Source: an uncultured Lachnospiraceae bacterium
Lineage (GTDB): Bacteria; Bacillota; Clostridia; Lachnospirales; Lachnospiraceae
Direction: 5' to 3'
DNA length: 64,000 nt
Assembly: GCA_947644545.1 (NCBI GenBank)
Contig: CANRZW010000016.1
Coordinates: 1-64,000, forward strand
Shown: positions 33,790-43,422 of the stretch, piece after piece
Layout of the letters: every line of letters starts with the position of its first letter
Position numbering within the stretch: the stretch's first letter is position 1
Notes under the pieces: generated by a model
Databases searched by the model: none
The model's input: only the letters and a program-made list of their open reading frames with translations
What the model was told of the DNA's origin: nothing
Made by a program: the position numbers and the translations under genes

Positions 33790-34962
33790 TTATGCGCGTA
33801 CCATGCCAGAGGCCGCGATCGCCTCCACCGCCTCCCGAATCTTTTCCACCGGCATCGTCAATGCAAACCGCACATGCCCTTTTCCCAGAGAGCCGAAGCT
33901 GCTGCCCGGCGTACACAATACTCCGCTCTTCTCCACCAGCTCCATAACAAAAGCCACATCATCCGTGTAGCCTGCCGGTATCTTCGCCCAGGCAAACATC
34001 GTTCCCTCACTGTCCTCCATCGGCCAGCCGATCTTACGCAGGCCGCCGCAGAGGGCGTCCCTTCTCTTCTGGTACTCCGCACACTGCTCCTTCACCATCT
34101 GATCGGATCCGGTAAGCGCCGCCACCGCGCCATACTGTACCGGCAGATACGTGCCGTAGTCGATCTGGGAGCGGAATCTTTTAAAGCAGGCCACCACGTC
34201 CTTATTCCCCGTGAGAAAACTCATTCTGGCCCCGGTATAATTGTAGGATTTGGACAGCGAATAGAACTCCACCGCAGTCTCCTTTGCCCCGGGAATCCGC
34301 AGAATCGACTTCCCCTCTCTGCCGTCATAGATGATATCCGAATAGGCATTGTCGTGAATGATCAGGATCTCATGAGCCGCCGCCCAGGGAATCAGCTTCT
34401 CATAGAAGGCATCCGGCGCTGCCTTGCAGACCGGATTCAAGGGATAAGATACGACCATGCATTTCGCTCTCGCAAGCAGCGCTTCGTCCATACCGTCTAA
34501 ATCCGGCAGATAATGATTCTCCTGCGTCAGATCGTAAGTGACAACTTCCGCGCCCGCAAGTGACGGGCCGATACCGAAGATCGGATATCCCGGATTGGGC
34601 ACCAGTACCACATCCCCGGGATTGCACAGCGTCAGGCAGATATGCGCGATTCCCTCCTGCGAACCGTAGACGGACATGATCTCATCCGCCTCCAGCATCA
34701 CGCCGTACCGCTTCTCATAGCGTGTCTGCACGGCCGCGATCAGATCCGGGATATCGACCAGCGCATATTTATAATTCTCCGGCTTGAGCGCCGCCTTCAC
34801 CACCGCATCCACCACATGCGCCGCCGGCGCGAAATCCGGTGTTCCCACGGAAAGGTTATAGATCTTCTTTCCCTGCTGCTGTGCCTCCTCCTTCTTCTCA
34901 TTCAGTACCTGAAAGATACCGGATTCATAGTCTTTCATTCGATCTGCAAATTGTATGCTCAT
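33790..34962 (-). CDS. class I/II PLP-dependent aminotransferase
   Basis: A 390-residue fold-type I aminotransferase. The PLP lysine is in YSLSKSYNYTGAR, the ring-contacting aspartate in DNAYSD, and the substrate-carboxylate arginine in the C-terminal GHVRFAL. The N-terminal YNLSVGTPDF and VPNPGYPIF motifs resemble aspartate and LL-diaminopimelate aminotransferases. The exact amino acid is not decided. The ATG at 34962 has GAGG 9 nt upstream. It is a single-gene unit, with its own terminator, flanked by the nrd operon and a WYL regulator. Confidence 0.9.
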   Translation of the reverse strand: MSIQFADRMKDYESGIFQVLNEKKEEAQQQGKKIYNLSVGTPDFAPAAHVVDAVVKAALKPENYKYALVDIPDLIAAVQTRYEKRYGVMLEADEIMSVYGSQEGIAHICLTLCNPGDVVLVPNPGYPIFGIGPSLAGAEVVTYDLTQENHYLPDLDGMDEALLARAKCMVVSYPLNPVCKAAPDAFYEKLIPWAAAHEILIIHDNAYSDIIYDGREGKSILRIPGAKETAVEFYSLSKSYNYTGARMSFLTGNKDVVACFKRFRSQIDYGTYLPVQYGAVAALTGSDQMVKEQCAEYQKRRDALCGGLRKIGWPMEDSEGTMFAWAKIPAGYTDDVAFVMELVEKSGVLCTPGSSFGSLGKGHVRFALTMPVEKIREAVEAIAASGMVRA

Positions 34963-35028
34963 GTCCTGTTTCCTCGTTTCTGTATTTTATGCGTCAGTTT
35001 ATAGCTCAGTCAATGCACAGAGGCTAAA

Positions 35029-36018
35029 TCAATACTGCCCCAGCGCCTTCTCCAGATGTTCTCTGTATTCTGCCGCCACTTCTTCCGGCGCAAGAATCCT
35101 GGCTCCCACGCCCAGCCCTGTCAGCCAGCCGTAAAACTGTCCGCTCAAGGCCACCTGCACCCGCACGGAGAAGCGTTCCTCATCCCGTCTTCTCACGGAT
35201 ACCTCCTTACCGAAGCGGTCCATAACCACTCCGATAAACCGATTCTCAAATTCCAGGGTGACGATCTCCTCCCGTCCCCCGAACATGCCGAAAGTCTTAT
35301 TGGCATAGGCCGCAATGTCAAAGCGCTCGAACAACGCCGCGCCCTCCCTGCCAAGCCCTGTCAGCACGCGGATCTGTCCCATCTTATCCACCCGGAAATG
35401 TTTGATCGTATCGCTCTCGCCGTCATGGCCGATCAGATAGTAATTCTCATCCTTGCAGGTCAGCGCCCAGGGACTGATTTGATATAGTTTACCGTCCTTG
35501 CGCGGCACCAGTTCTTTATGCAGATTCCACTCCAGATACTGAAAAGAGATCTGCTCGTTATTCTGGATTGCCCTGTGGATATCATCCACTATGTAGTAGA
35601 TACTTTCGTTGGCCGCCTTCACCCGGTTTGCCACATAGACCTGTCTTTGCAGCTGTCCGGCTTCCGCCTTTGAAGCCAGCTTCTCGATCTTGCCGATCAG
35701 CTCCCTGGACTTCTTCACCGTAAGAAACCGGGACGCCTGCACCGTCTCCACAAGCAGCTTCAACTCTGCCAGTTCAAATTCCCGCCCGGCCAGATAATAA
35801 CCTCCGCCTGTCTTTGCCTTGACCAGCACAATATCATACCCGAACTCGGTCAGCTGTGCGATATCGTCATAGATGCTCTTACGCTCCGCCCTGATGCCAT
35901 ATTCTGCCAGCGCATCGATCAGTGCCTGTGCCCCCAGGCAGTGCTCCTCATCGGACTGCTCCGTAAGGATCTTCACCAAATATAATAATTTTAGTTTCTG
36001 ATTGCTGTTTTTCGCCAT
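35029..36018 (-). CDS. WYL-domain transcriptional regulator
   Basis: A YafY/DeoR-like regulator of 329 residues: an N-terminal winged helix (KLLYLVKILTEQS...KSIYDDIAQL), a helical linker and a WYL domain (ISPWALTCKDENYYLIGHD) with a WCX-like C-terminal part. WYL proteins bind nucleic-acid ligands or second messengers and often sense DNA damage, but the target is unknown. The ATG at 36018 is chosen because AGGAG is 6 nt upstream; the ATG at 36057 overlaps the HAD gene stop but has a badly spaced site. It is coupled to the HAD phosphatase gene upstream. Confidence 0.9.
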   Translation of the reverse strand: MAKNSNQKLKLLYLVKILTEQSDEEHCLGAQALIDALAEYGIRAERKSIYDDIAQLTEFGYDIVLVKAKTGGGYYLAGREFELAELKLLVETVQASRFLTVKKSRELIGKIEKLASKAEAGQLQRQVYVANRVKAANESIYYIVDDIHRAIQNNEQISFQYLEWNLHKELVPRKDGKLYQISPWALTCKDENYYLIGHDGESDTIKHFRVDKMGQIRVLTGLGREGAALFERFDIAAYANKTFGMFGGREEIVTLEFENRFIGVVMDRFGKEVSVRRRDEERFSVRVQVALSGQFYGWLTGLGVGARILAPEEVAAEYREHLEKALGQY

Positions 36019-36053
36019 ATCAAGCTCCTGTATCCTGTCAATCGATCTCCTCT

Positions 36054-36752
36054 TCATTCCTCTTCCAGGATCTCAAGAAGCTCCTTTAGATGCCGTATCT
36101 CATAGTCAATCCGCACCGCAATATCCTTCTCTTTCCCTTGCGGGTTAAACCAGCAGGCGGCAATGCCCGCATTGTTGGCTCCCTGCATATCGCTGGTCAA
36201 GGAGTCCCCCACCAGAATGCTCTGCTCCCGTGTCCCTTCCGGCAGCAGCGCAAAGCAGGCATCGAAATAACCCTTCATCGGTTTCGGATACCCCATCAGT
36301 TCCGACACGAAGACACCGTCCGTCAACTTGTCAAACCCTGACAGTTTCATCTTACTGTTCTGGGTCGTATTGACTCCGTTCGTCACCACATACTGATGAT
36401 AGCCCAGCTCCCGCAGCCTCGTAACCACTTCCACGGCGCCGTCTATATAATAGTAGACACTGCCCAGGGCCTCCTGATAGGAAGCGGCAATCTCTTCCGG
36501 TTTGATATGCCGGATTCCCAGTTCCTCAAGCAGCGTCCGGAATCTTCCCACCTTCACTTCTTCCTTCGTGATCTCCCCGCGCTCCAGTCTGTTCCAATGG
36601 TCCCGGTTGATAACCTCATACCGGGCGGCAATCTTTTCATCAATGTACAGATCATACTGCTCAAACACCGCCCGGATCGCATAATCCATGGAACGGTCGA
36701 AGTCTAACAGCGTCTGATCCAGATCCCACAGGATCGTCCTGTATTTTCCCAT
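36054..36752 (-). CDS. YjjG-family HAD hydrolase (non-canonical pyrimidine nucleotidase)
   Basis: A 232-residue haloacid-dehalogenase phosphatase with motif 1 WDLDQTLLDF, motif 2 VVTNG, the motif 3 lysine in YPKPMKG and motif 4 LVGDSLTSDMQGA, plus the helical cap of the YjjG type. The family cleans up damaged or non-canonical pyrimidine nucleoside monophosphates. GGGGAG lies 5 nt before the ATG. It precedes the WYL regulator. Confidence 0.9.
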   Translation of the reverse strand: MGKYRTILWDLDQTLLDFDRSMDYAIRAVFEQYDLYIDEKIAARYEVINRDHWNRLERGEITKEEVKVGRFRTLLEELGIRHIKPEEIAASYQEALGSVYYYIDGAVEVVTRLRELGYHQYVVTNGVNTTQNSKMKLSGFDKLTDGVFVSELMGYPKPMKGYFDACFALLPEGTREQSILVGDSLTSDMQGANNAGIAACWFNPQGKEKDIAVRIDYEIRHLKELLEILEEE

Positions 36753-36833
36753 AATTTCTCCCCTTATCCGCCCGCAGGCGCTCTTCTATCCACCCATGGG
36801 CATCCGTTCACCATGCCCTGACAGAAGAAAGAA

Positions 36834-36862
36834 CAAAAAAGCCAGACCCGCCGGCCTGACTT
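36834..36862 (-). terminator. terminator of the small membrane protein gene
   Basis: On the minus strand AAGTCAG pairs with CTGGCTT (one G-U), then TTTTTTG follows. The HAD gene promoter must lie between this and 36752. Confidence 0.7.
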
Positions 36863-36972
36863 TCAAACCACCTCATACCTGCACCCCACATCATCCTTTG
36901 CACAACTCCCCGCAAAATCAGGGTGCAGATATCATCCGCGACGCAATCGCTTCCCGAAAAGCGGACACGAAA

Positions 36973-37158
36973 TCAAACGGCCGTATTCCCTCCGGCACCG
37001 TCTGTCTGCACGCCGACGCCAGCCTGCGCTGCCTTGGCATCCTTGCTCTTTCTCCACTTCACACCGATGATACATGCTACAACCACCACTGCAACAATAA
37101 AGACAAACACCAATAAATAAGATAAAAAAGCGTTTACAAACAAGATCAAGTTCGTCAT
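36973..37158 (-). CDS. small single-helix membrane protein
   Basis: A 61-residue protein not recognised by function. Residues 3-32 form one strongly hydrophobic helix (LSYLLVFVFIVAVVVVA), followed by a basic stretch (KWRKSKDAK) and a Gly/Ala tail, giving an N-out, C-in topology by the positive-inside rule. GGAAGGGG lies 7 nt before the ATG at 37158, which supports real translation. It lies between RNase H and a clear terminator on the same strand. Confidence 0.75.
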   Translation of the reverse strand: MTNLILFVNAFLSYLLVFVFIVAVVVVACIIGVKWRKSKDAKAAQAGVGVQTDGAGGNTAV

Positions 37159-37230
37159 CTGTTTTCCCCTTCCCATCGTTTTCCGTAATAAAATATCTTT
37201 CTTCCAAAACCATATCTATGATACCACCAA

Positions 37231-37701
37231 TCAGAAGGTATCGTCAAGTAAGTCTGTGCCATCTGCCGCAGTTGTGGCCAATTTGTCACAGCGTTCGTTC
37301 TCCGGATGGCCATCATGGCCTTTCACCCACCGGAACGTCACCTGATGTGGCTGCTTCGCCCGCAGAAGCCGTTCCCACAGGTCGATATTCTTGACCGGCT
37401 TGTTGCCCGCCGTCTTCCAGTTCTTCCGGATCCACCCGTCAATCCAGTGCTGGTTGAAGGCATCCGTCACATATTTGGAATCAGAGACCAGTGTGACCTC
37501 GCAGGGCTTCGTCAGCGCCTCCAGGCCTACGATCACCGCCATCAGCTCCATACGGTTGTTGGTCGTCTTCTTATACCCTGCCGAGTACTCCCGCTCATGC
37601 ATCGTCCCATTCCGGTCAATATACTGCAGCACGGTTCCGTACCCTCCCGGTCCTTCCGGGTTGCCGCGGGCCGCGCCGTCGGTGTAGATCGTCACTTTCA
37701 T
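37231..37701 (-). CDS. rnhA: ribonuclease HI
   Basis: RNase HI cuts the RNA strand of RNA-DNA hybrids. The 156-residue protein has the catalytic carboxylates in [18 protein letters not shown] and VSDSKY, the basic protrusion region ([16 protein letters not shown]) and the late [12 protein letters not shown]. The ATG at 37701 overlaps the stop of the MutS-like gene by ATGA and has AGGA 6 nt upstream, so the two are coupled. Confidence 0.95.
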   Translation of the reverse strand: MKVTIYTDGAARGNPEGPGGYGTVLQYIDRNGTMHEREYSAGYKKTTNNRMELMAVIVGLEALTKPCEVTLVSDSKYVTDAFNQHWIDGWIRKNWKTAGNKPVKNIDLWERLLRAKQPHQVTFRWVKGHDGHPENERCDKLATTAADGTDLLDDTF

Positions 37702-39410
37702 TCCCGTTCCTGTCCTCCCTGTTTCCATATTCCTTCCGTCAGAAAATATCCTGCCATGGCTTCCGCATCCGCAATGATCTTCTCCTCATAGCCAAGCATC
37801 TTAAGCAGCGCGATGGCATTGCGTGTCGTGGCCGGTCCCGGCATCAGCGTATACGGGAAGAACACGTCGTCCTCCTCGATTCGTTCCTCGAAATGATAAT
37901 TGTCATATTCCTTTTCCAGCAATTTGGTCAGTTCCACATCGTGGGTCGCCGCAAAACAGATCACATGTCCGGCCGACAGCATCTTCATGATCTGCGTGGA
38001 GGCGGCGATCCGTTCTACCGTATTGGTCCCCCGCAGCACCTCATCCACAAAACATAAGACACAGCCATGCTCTTCCCCGGCCTGCTTCACCTGATCCAGG
38101 ATCCGTTTGATGGCCCTGATCTCCACCATATAATAACTCTGGCCGCCGATCAGATCATCCTTCAACGACATAGACGAAAGAATACGGAAAACCGGCGCCT
38201 CATAGCGGTCGGCAGGACAGGTATATATCGTCTGTGCCAACACGGCGCTCAGCGCCACCGCGCGCAGAAAAGTAGATTTTCCGGAGGCATTGGAGCCGGT
38301 CAGCAGAACCCCTTTTTCCGTATCAATGGAATTCTTCACCGGATCGTTCAAAAGCGGATGATACAACTGTTCTATCACCATATGCCTGTCCGCATCTTCC
38401 TCAAAGCATATCCTGGGCACGCAATACGCCGGCAGGCTCTTCCTGTAGGAACCGATCACTACCGCAGTCTCGATCTGTCCAAGCAGTGTCACCATCTCGT
38501 CGATCTCGTCGAGATGTCCCCGCACAGCGCTTAACGCCTTGTTAAATTGGATCAGATCCAGATAGAAGACCATCCGCACATAATCCAGAATCAGACTGAG
38601 AGGATCTCCGTTACCCTTTTCCACATAGACAAGCAGGTAGGCATTGCGGATAAAGCCCTTCATCTTCTGGTGACAGTCAAGCAGACGCTCCTGCTCCTTG
38701 TCGATCCCCTCCACTTTCATCCGTCCCATCTGCTCCGCCGCATCCAGCATCCTCTTGATATAGCGGAAACTGGTGATATAAGGCTCAATCTGCTTATATT
38801 CCCTGAAATATCCGATCAGATTGTGACACACCACCACAAGCAGCCCGATGATCCCGAAGGGCGGAGACACAAACATACTCCCGATACACGCAAGAAACAA
38901 CAGGTTATACAGGATATATTTCCCGCTCCTTCGCTCACCCAGAATATCCAGATTCTCAATATACTCGTGCAGTGAATATCTGCCCATTCTCCCCAGCTGA
39001 TAGAATAAGCCCTGAATCCGGCGTCGTTCCTCCTCATGCTCCATAAAAAAGTCAATCTCTGTCTTCCATTTCTCCAGCTCTTCCCGACCGCTCACCGGCG
39101 TGCGCAGTCTGTAGTACAGATATTCGTCTCCCGCTGCGCTGCAGGAAACGTTGATCTGCTGGTAGACGCTGTCCATATTCAGATCGTTCCATGTGATATC
39201 GTCGATCTGGTTGTCGCCGGGGTGCCGCAGATAATACTTCCGGATATGCTCCAGTTCCCCCTCCTTATATTCCCGCTCGGAAGCCATGCCATAACTGGAA
39301 TAGATCCGCTGCAGATTATATTTATGAAAAGACTTGCTGTTGATATATTCCTTACCCATAATAAGCACGATCAGAAAAAGAATCATGCCCGCCAGTACTA
39401 AACCTTCCAT
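37698..39410 (-). CDS. membrane-anchored MutS-like ATPase
   Basis: A protein of about 570 residues whose C-terminal part is the ABC-type ATPase domain of MutS: Walker [10 protein letters not shown] (about 372-380), the [16 protein letters not shown] loop, Walker [11 protein letters not shown] and the ATHDVEL switch. It lacks the mismatch-binding and connector domains of MutS1. Instead it has one N-terminal membrane helix (about 4-18) and a pair of helices near 166-197, with a helical lever region between. This family is not a classical repair protein; a function is unknown. The start is uncertain: the ATG at 39410 has a poor ribosome site. Confidence 0.85.
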   Translation of the reverse strand: MEGLVLAGMILFLIVLIMGKEYINSKSFHKYNLQRIYSSYGMASEREYKEGELEHIRKYYLRHPGDNQIDDITWNDLNMDSVYQQINVSCSAAGDEYLYYRLRTPVSGREELEKWKTEIDFFMEHEEERRRIQGLFYQLGRMGRYSLHEYIENLDILGERRSGKYILYNLLFLACIGSMFVSPPFGIIGLLVVVCHNLIGYFREYKQIEPYITSFRYIKRMLDAAEQMGRMKVEGIDKEQERLLDCHQKMKGFIRNAYLLVYVEKGNGDPLSLILDYVRMVFYLDLIQFNKALSAVRGHLDEIDEMVTLLGQIETAVVIGSYRKSLPAYCVPRICFEEDADRHMVIEQLYHPLLNDPVKNSIDTEKGVLLTGSNASGKSTFLRAVALSAVLAQTIYTCPADRYEAPVFRILSSMSLKDDLIGGQSYYMVEIRAIKRILDQVKQAGEEHGCVLCFVDEVLRGTNTVERIAASTQIMKMLSAGHVICFAATHDVELTKLLEKEYDNYHFEERIEEDDVFFPYTLMPGPATTRNAIALLKMLGYEEKIIADAEAMAGYFLTEGIWKQGGQERE

Positions 39411-39443
39411 ATCCGTTTCAAACGTCAAGCGACAATCCGCATC

Positions 39444-39480
39444 AGGCAGGGGCTGCCGCCTTGCAGCACAGCCCCTGCCT
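39444..39480 (-). terminator. strong hairpin after the amidohydrolase gene
   Basis: AGGCAGGGGCTG pairs perfectly with CAGCCCCTGCCT (12 bp) 9 nt past the amidohydrolase stop. No U-tract follows, so it may stabilise the 3' end rather than terminate. Confidence 0.5.
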
Positions 39481-39488
39481 GTTATCCG

Positions 39489-40817
39489 TTATCTGAGACT
39501 GTCTATGATCTCGTTTGCCTTTCTGTAGATTTCCTCCACGTCATAGCTGTCCGTAAAGATGCCGTTTTCATACAGAATCCTTCCCTGGATCATGGTCATC
39601 TTCACATTCTGCTTGCTTCCGCTGTAAACAAGATTCTTGGGAATATTATTGAGCGGCTGCATGTTGGGCTGATGGAGGTCGATCATAATAATATCCGCCG
39701 CCTTTCCCGGCGCCAGCACATCCGTATCCGGCAGATACATGGCCCTGGAGCCGTTCACAGTCGCCATCTTCAACACTTCCCAGGCATCCACGGCGGAAGC
39801 GTCCTCCTCCCGCAGCTTGGCAAGCCCCGTCACCAGGAACATCTCCCGGAACATATCCAGGCAGTTATTGCTGGCAGGTCCGTCCGTGCCGATCGCCACG
39901 TTAATACCCCTTTTCAGATAATCGGAGATCGGCGCGATACCGCTGGCAAGTTTCGTGTTGGAACCCGGATTGGTCACCGCGGTCAGCCCACGCCTGCTAA
40001 AGATCTCCAGATCTTCCTCGTCCATCCAGACACAGTGATAACCGCCTCCGCCGTAATCAAACATGCCGATGGTGTCAAGCAGCTTCGCGGGCGACATGCC
40101 ATGGCGTTCCCTGCAGCCTTCCACTTCCGCCTTCGTCTCCGCCAGATGCGTATACACCGGCGCTTTATACTTATGCGCGATCTCCGCCACCCGCTCCATC
40201 AACTCTCTGGAGCAGGTATACTCCGCATGAAAACCAATAAAATAACTCAGCAGCGGGTCATCGTGGTTGAGCGCCTGATACCGCTCTTCCAACAGCTTAA
40301 GCGAAGGCTCGAAATCCGTCTGCCCGCTGGTCCCGCTCACCTGCACACAGCGCATTCCCATCTCCACACAGGCTTTGGCTGTAGTCTCCGGCGTCAGATA
40401 CATATCGAAGATCGCCGTGATGCCGCTGGTCAGATATTCCAACACCGCCAGCTTCGTCAGATGATAGATCATCTCCCCGTCCATCTTCGCTTCGATCGGA
40501 AATACCTGCTGAAACAGCCAGTCCTGCAGCGGCAGATCGTCCGCATAAGAACGCAGCAGCGTCATGCCGGAATGGGTATGGGCATTCTTGAACCCGGGCA
40601 TCAGAAGATTACCCTCACAGTCAATCTCCCTGTCCCATTTGACCGCAGAGCCAATGGAATCCGCATCTCTGCCGTCTCCCACATAGACAATCCTGCCGCC
40701 CTGTACCCAAAGCTCACCCTCTGTCAGCTTATCTGCCGCCATTGTTAGGAGCCGCGCGTTATAAAATCTGTAATTCAACTGTTTCTCCTCCATTCTGTAA
40801 AGCTTTGCTCTGATCAT
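39489..40817 (-). CDS. amidohydrolase, MTA/S-adenosylhomocysteine deaminase type
   Basis: A 442-residue metal-dependent deaminase. It has the metal pair in MPGFKNAHTHSGM, the second histidine in GFHAEYTCS, YTHLAETKAE, and the metal aspartate in GTDGPASNN. This set is typical of the methylthioadenosine/S-adenosylhomocysteine deaminase (MtaD) group, which also includes chlorohydrolases and other adenosine deaminases. It follows purine nucleoside phosphorylase, so purine nucleoside salvage is a fitting role. The start is uncertain between 40817 and 40793; neither has a good ribosome site. Confidence 0.87.
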   Translation of the reverse strand: MIRAKLYRMEEKQLNYRFYNARLLTMAADKLTEGELWVQGGRIVYVGDGRDADSIGSAVKWDREIDCEGNLLMPGFKNAHTHSGMTLLRSYADDLPLQDWLFQQVFPIEAKMDGEMIYHLTKLAVLEYLTSGITAIFDMYLTPETTAKACVEMGMRCVQVSGTSGQTDFEPSLKLLEERYQALNHDDPLLSYFIGFHAEYTCSRELMERVAEIAHKYKAPVYTHLAETKAEVEGCRERHGMSPAKLLDTIGMFDYGGGGYHCVWMDEEDLEIFSRRGLTAVTNPGSNTKLASGIAPISDYLKRGINVAIGTDGPASNNCLDMFREMFLVTGLAKLREEDASAVDAWEVLKMATVNGSRAMYLPDTDVLAPGKAADIIMIDLHQPNMQPLNNIPKNLVYSGSKQNVKMTMIQGRILYENGIFTDSYDVEEIYRKANEIIDSLR

Positions 40818-40878
40818 GCACCCTGCCGGATAATGGACGAAACATCACGATCCGGCCCTGCACAATCTTAAATCCGTA

Positions 40879-41712
40879 CTAAACCAGCTCCCGGAACTTC
40901 GTGATCGACTCCACCAACAGCTTCTCGAACTTGGGCGCCACCGCATTGGCCGCCTCCTGTACTTCCTCATGTGTTAAGGGCGCGCTATTCATGCCTGCTG
41001 CCAGATTGCTGACACAGGAAACGCCGCAGATCTTCATGCCCATATGGTTGGCCGCAATCGCTTCCACCACGGTACTCATGCCTACCGCACTGACACCCAG
41101 CTTATGCAGCATCTGGATCTCTGCCGGAGACTCAAAGGAAGGACCCGTCAGCTGCGCATAGATTCCCTCAAACAGTTCGATCCCATTCTCCTTCGCCGTA
41201 TTTCTGATGATCTCCTGCAAATCCTCGTCATAAACGTGAGACATATCCGGGAACCTTGTCCCAAGCTCCTCGATATTGGCGCCGATCAGCGGATTCGGGG
41301 CAAAGATCGAGATATGATCCTGAATCAGCATCAGACTGCCTGCATGGAAGGCAGGATTGATCCCGCCGGAAGCATTGGTCAGAAACAGCACTTTCGCCCC
41401 CATCATCTTCATCAGACGGGTCGGCAGCACCACATCCGTGATCGGATAGCCCTCATAATAATGTACACGTCCCTGCATCAGCACCACCGGCACCTCATTG
41501 ATATAACCGAAAATAAATTTCCCCGCATGTCCCGGCACCGTGGATACCGGAAAGCCCTCGATCTCACTGTAGGGCAGCTCCGCTTTAACATCCACTGCCT
41601 TCGCGAAGTTACCAAGCCCGGAGCCTAAAACCACCGCTGCCTTTGGCTCAAAGTCGATCTTCGCCTTGTAGCACTCATAACATTTCAATAATTTTTCATA
41701 TACCGGATTCAT
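40879..41712 (-). CDS. purine-nucleoside phosphorylase (PunA type)
   Basis: The trimeric PNP splits guanosine, inosine and their deoxy forms into base and (deoxy)ribose-1-phosphate. The 277-residue protein has the phosphate loop VLGSGLG, VPGHAGK, the QGRVHYYEGY segment, the purine motif LTGPSFESPAEI and the NAS (FLTNASGGI) motif. GAAAGG lies 11 nt before the ATG. It is the first gene of a unit with the deaminase downstream. Confidence 0.95.
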   Translation of the reverse strand: MNPVYEKLLKCYECYKAKIDFEPKAAVVLGSGLGNFAKAVDVKAELPYSEIEGFPVSTVPGHAGKFIFGYINEVPVVLMQGRVHYYEGYPITDVVLPTRLMKMMGAKVLFLTNASGGINPAFHAGSLMLIQDHISIFAPNPLIGANIEELGTRFPDMSHVYDEDLQEIIRNTAKENGIELFEGIYAQLTGPSFESPAEIQMLHKLGVSAVGMSTVVEAIAANHMGMKICGVSCVSNLAAGMNSAPLTHEEVQEAANAVAPKFEKLLVESITKFRELV

Positions 41713-41773
41713 TTGTTTTACCGCCTTTCTTTAGATAATATAAAACCAGGGCCATAAGTCATAGATGTTTTAT

Positions 41774-41802
41774 ATTTTATCACTATTTCATGCCGGCGTA
41801 AA
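41774..41802 (-). promoter_or_regulatory. promoter of the purine nucleoside phosphorylase gene
   Basis: On the minus strand TTTACG (41797-41802) and TAAAAT (41774-41779) are 17 bp apart, with TG one base before the -10 box. Confidence 0.6.
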
Positions 41803-41830
41803 TGCCATATCTGATTTTGTCAACACAGAT

Positions 41831-41861
41831 AAGAGCAGGACACTACTCCTATCCTGCTCTT
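41831..41861. terminator. hairpin between spoIVA and the PNP gene
   Basis: AAGAGCAGGA pairs with TCCTGCTCTT (10 bp, 11-nt loop) just past the spoIVA stop. It is well placed to end the spoIVA transcript although a U-tract is missing. Confidence 0.55.
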
Positions 41862-41882
41862 CCGACTGATTTATTCCCTGAC

Positions 41883-43370
41883 TCAGATAATAATACACAC
41901 CATCCCGCCATTGCAGTCATTGACGATCTTCTGCATGGTCTCCTGCAGCTTCACCTGGCTCTCCTCGTTGATCATGGAGATCTTGCCCGTAATTCCGTCA
42001 TTCACCAGCTGTTCTACCGTCTTGCCGAAGATATTCGTCTCCCAGATTCCCTCCTCACTGGTCTCCGTGGCAGAGATAAACTGGATCAGATCTCTTGCCT
42101 GCTCTTCTGTGCCCACGATCGGAGAGATCTCCGTCTCAATGCTGGCCTTGATCATATGGATGCTGGGACTCTCCGCCTTGATCTTCACGCCGAACTTATT
42201 GCCCTGCCTGATCAGTTCCGGCTTCTCCAACATGATCTCCTCACGATCCGGCATCACAACGCCGTATCCTTTATAGCGCACGGATTCCAGCGCGTGGAGC
42301 ACCTTCACATACTCCCGTTTCATCTTCGCCATCTCTTTTAACATGGCTAACATCTGGTACTCGCTTCCTACCGACTCTCCCACCAGATCGCTGATCATCT
42401 CATAGTAGTAGGAATCGTCCACGTCCAGCAGAACTTTCACACTGCCGTCGGACATATTAATGCCGTCCAGCTTGCATTTCCTGATATATTCACTCTCCGG
42501 CATAAAGCTGCCTGTCGTGATATCCCGGATATTGCTCAAATTGCTCATCAGGTTCTTAATCTGGGCGATGATGTCCTGCTTCATCTTATGAGCATATGGC
42601 AGCATCTCCACCCACTTAGGCATATAGAACTCGATCATGGTGAGCGGAAACTCATAGAGAATATTCTCCATGATATGATTGATATCCTCCCGCTTTAACT
42701 GCTCGCAGTTTACCGGCATCACGGTGACCTGGTACTTCTCACCGATCTCATCCGCCAGCATTCTGGTATCCTCCGCGTAGGGCTTCGCGGAATTGAGTAA
42801 TACGATAAAAGGTTTACCAAGCGCCTGCAGCTCCGTGATCGTGCGCCCTTCCGCCTCCAGGAAGCTGTCACGTCCCAATTCACCGAAGGAACCGTCGCAA
42901 GTCACAACGATACCGATGGTAGAGTGATCCTTGATCACCTTCCGGGTGCCGATCTCCGCCGCCTTCGTGAAAGGAATCTCCTCCGCCGACCAGGGTGTCT
43001 TCACCATACGCTCCACATCTTCCTCCATATGGCCGCTTGCGCCCTCCACCATATAACCCACACAGTCGATCAGCCGGATATCCACATCAATATCCGTTCC
43101 CAGCCTGATATGTGCTGCCTCCTTGGGGATAAACTTAGGCTCCGTCGTGGTCACCGTCCTGCCGCCCGCACTCTGGGGCATCTCATCCTGGGCACGCTCC
43201 TTCTCGTTCTCGTCTTCCATGAAGGGCAGCACCAGAAGATTCATAAACCGCTTGATGAAAGTCGACTTGCCCGTCCTCACCGGCCCTACCACGCCCAGAT
43301 AAATTTCTCCTCCCGTGCGGAGCTGTATATCTTTATACAGGTCATATGTATTATTTTGTAAGAAATCCAT
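41883..43370 (-). CDS. spoIVA: stage IV sporulation protein A
   Basis: SpoIVA is the ATPase that polymerises on the forespore outer membrane and forms the basement layer of the spore coat. The 495-residue protein is full length and has the family Walker A VVGPVRTGKSTF (G34, K35, S36), the DCVGYMVEGASGHMEEDVERMV region and the conserved C-terminus. AGGAGGA lies 7 nt before the ATG, but that ribosome site is the 3' arm of a strong hairpin (43378-43415). It is expected to be made in the mother cell under sigma-E. Confidence 0.97.
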   Translation of the reverse strand: MDFLQNNTYDLYKDIQLRTGGEIYLGVVGPVRTGKSTFIKRFMNLLVLPFMEDENEKERAQDEMPQSAGGRTVTTTEPKFIPKEAAHIRLGTDIDVDIRLIDCVGYMVEGASGHMEEDVERMVKTPWSAEEIPFTKAAEIGTRKVIKDHSTIGIVVTCDGSFGELGRDSFLEAEGRTITELQALGKPFIVLLNSAKPYAEDTRMLADEIGEKYQVTVMPVNCEQLKREDINHIMENILYEFPLTMIEFYMPKWVEMLPYAHKMKQDIIAQIKNLMSNLSNIRDITTGSFMPESEYIRKCKLDGINMSDGSVKVLLDVDDSYYYEMISDLVGESVGSEYQMLAMLKEMAKMKREYVKVLHALESVRYKGYGVVMPDREEIMLEKPELIRQGNKFGVKIKAESPSIHMIKASIETEISPIVGTEEQARDLIQFISATETSEEGIWETNIFGKTVEQLVNDGITGKISMINEESQVKLQETMQKIVNDCNGGMVCIII

Positions 43371-43377
43371 ATAAAAA

Positions 43378-43415
43378 TCCTCCTGCTTATACTGGTAAAT
43401 GTATATGCAGGAGGA
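43378..43415 (-). promoter_or_regulatory. hairpin that holds the spoIVA ribosome site; possible terminator of the upstream gene
   Basis: TCCTCCTGC pairs perfectly with GCAGGAGGA (9 bp), continued by TATAC/GTATA after one mismatch; TTTTTAT follows. Transcripts coming from the lactonase gene would terminate here or have the spoIVA Shine-Dalgarno masked. A possible sigma-E -10 (TATACATT) lies in the 5' arm, so a transcript started there would lack that arm and leave the site open. Confidence 0.65.
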
Positions 43416-43422
43416 CGTTCAT

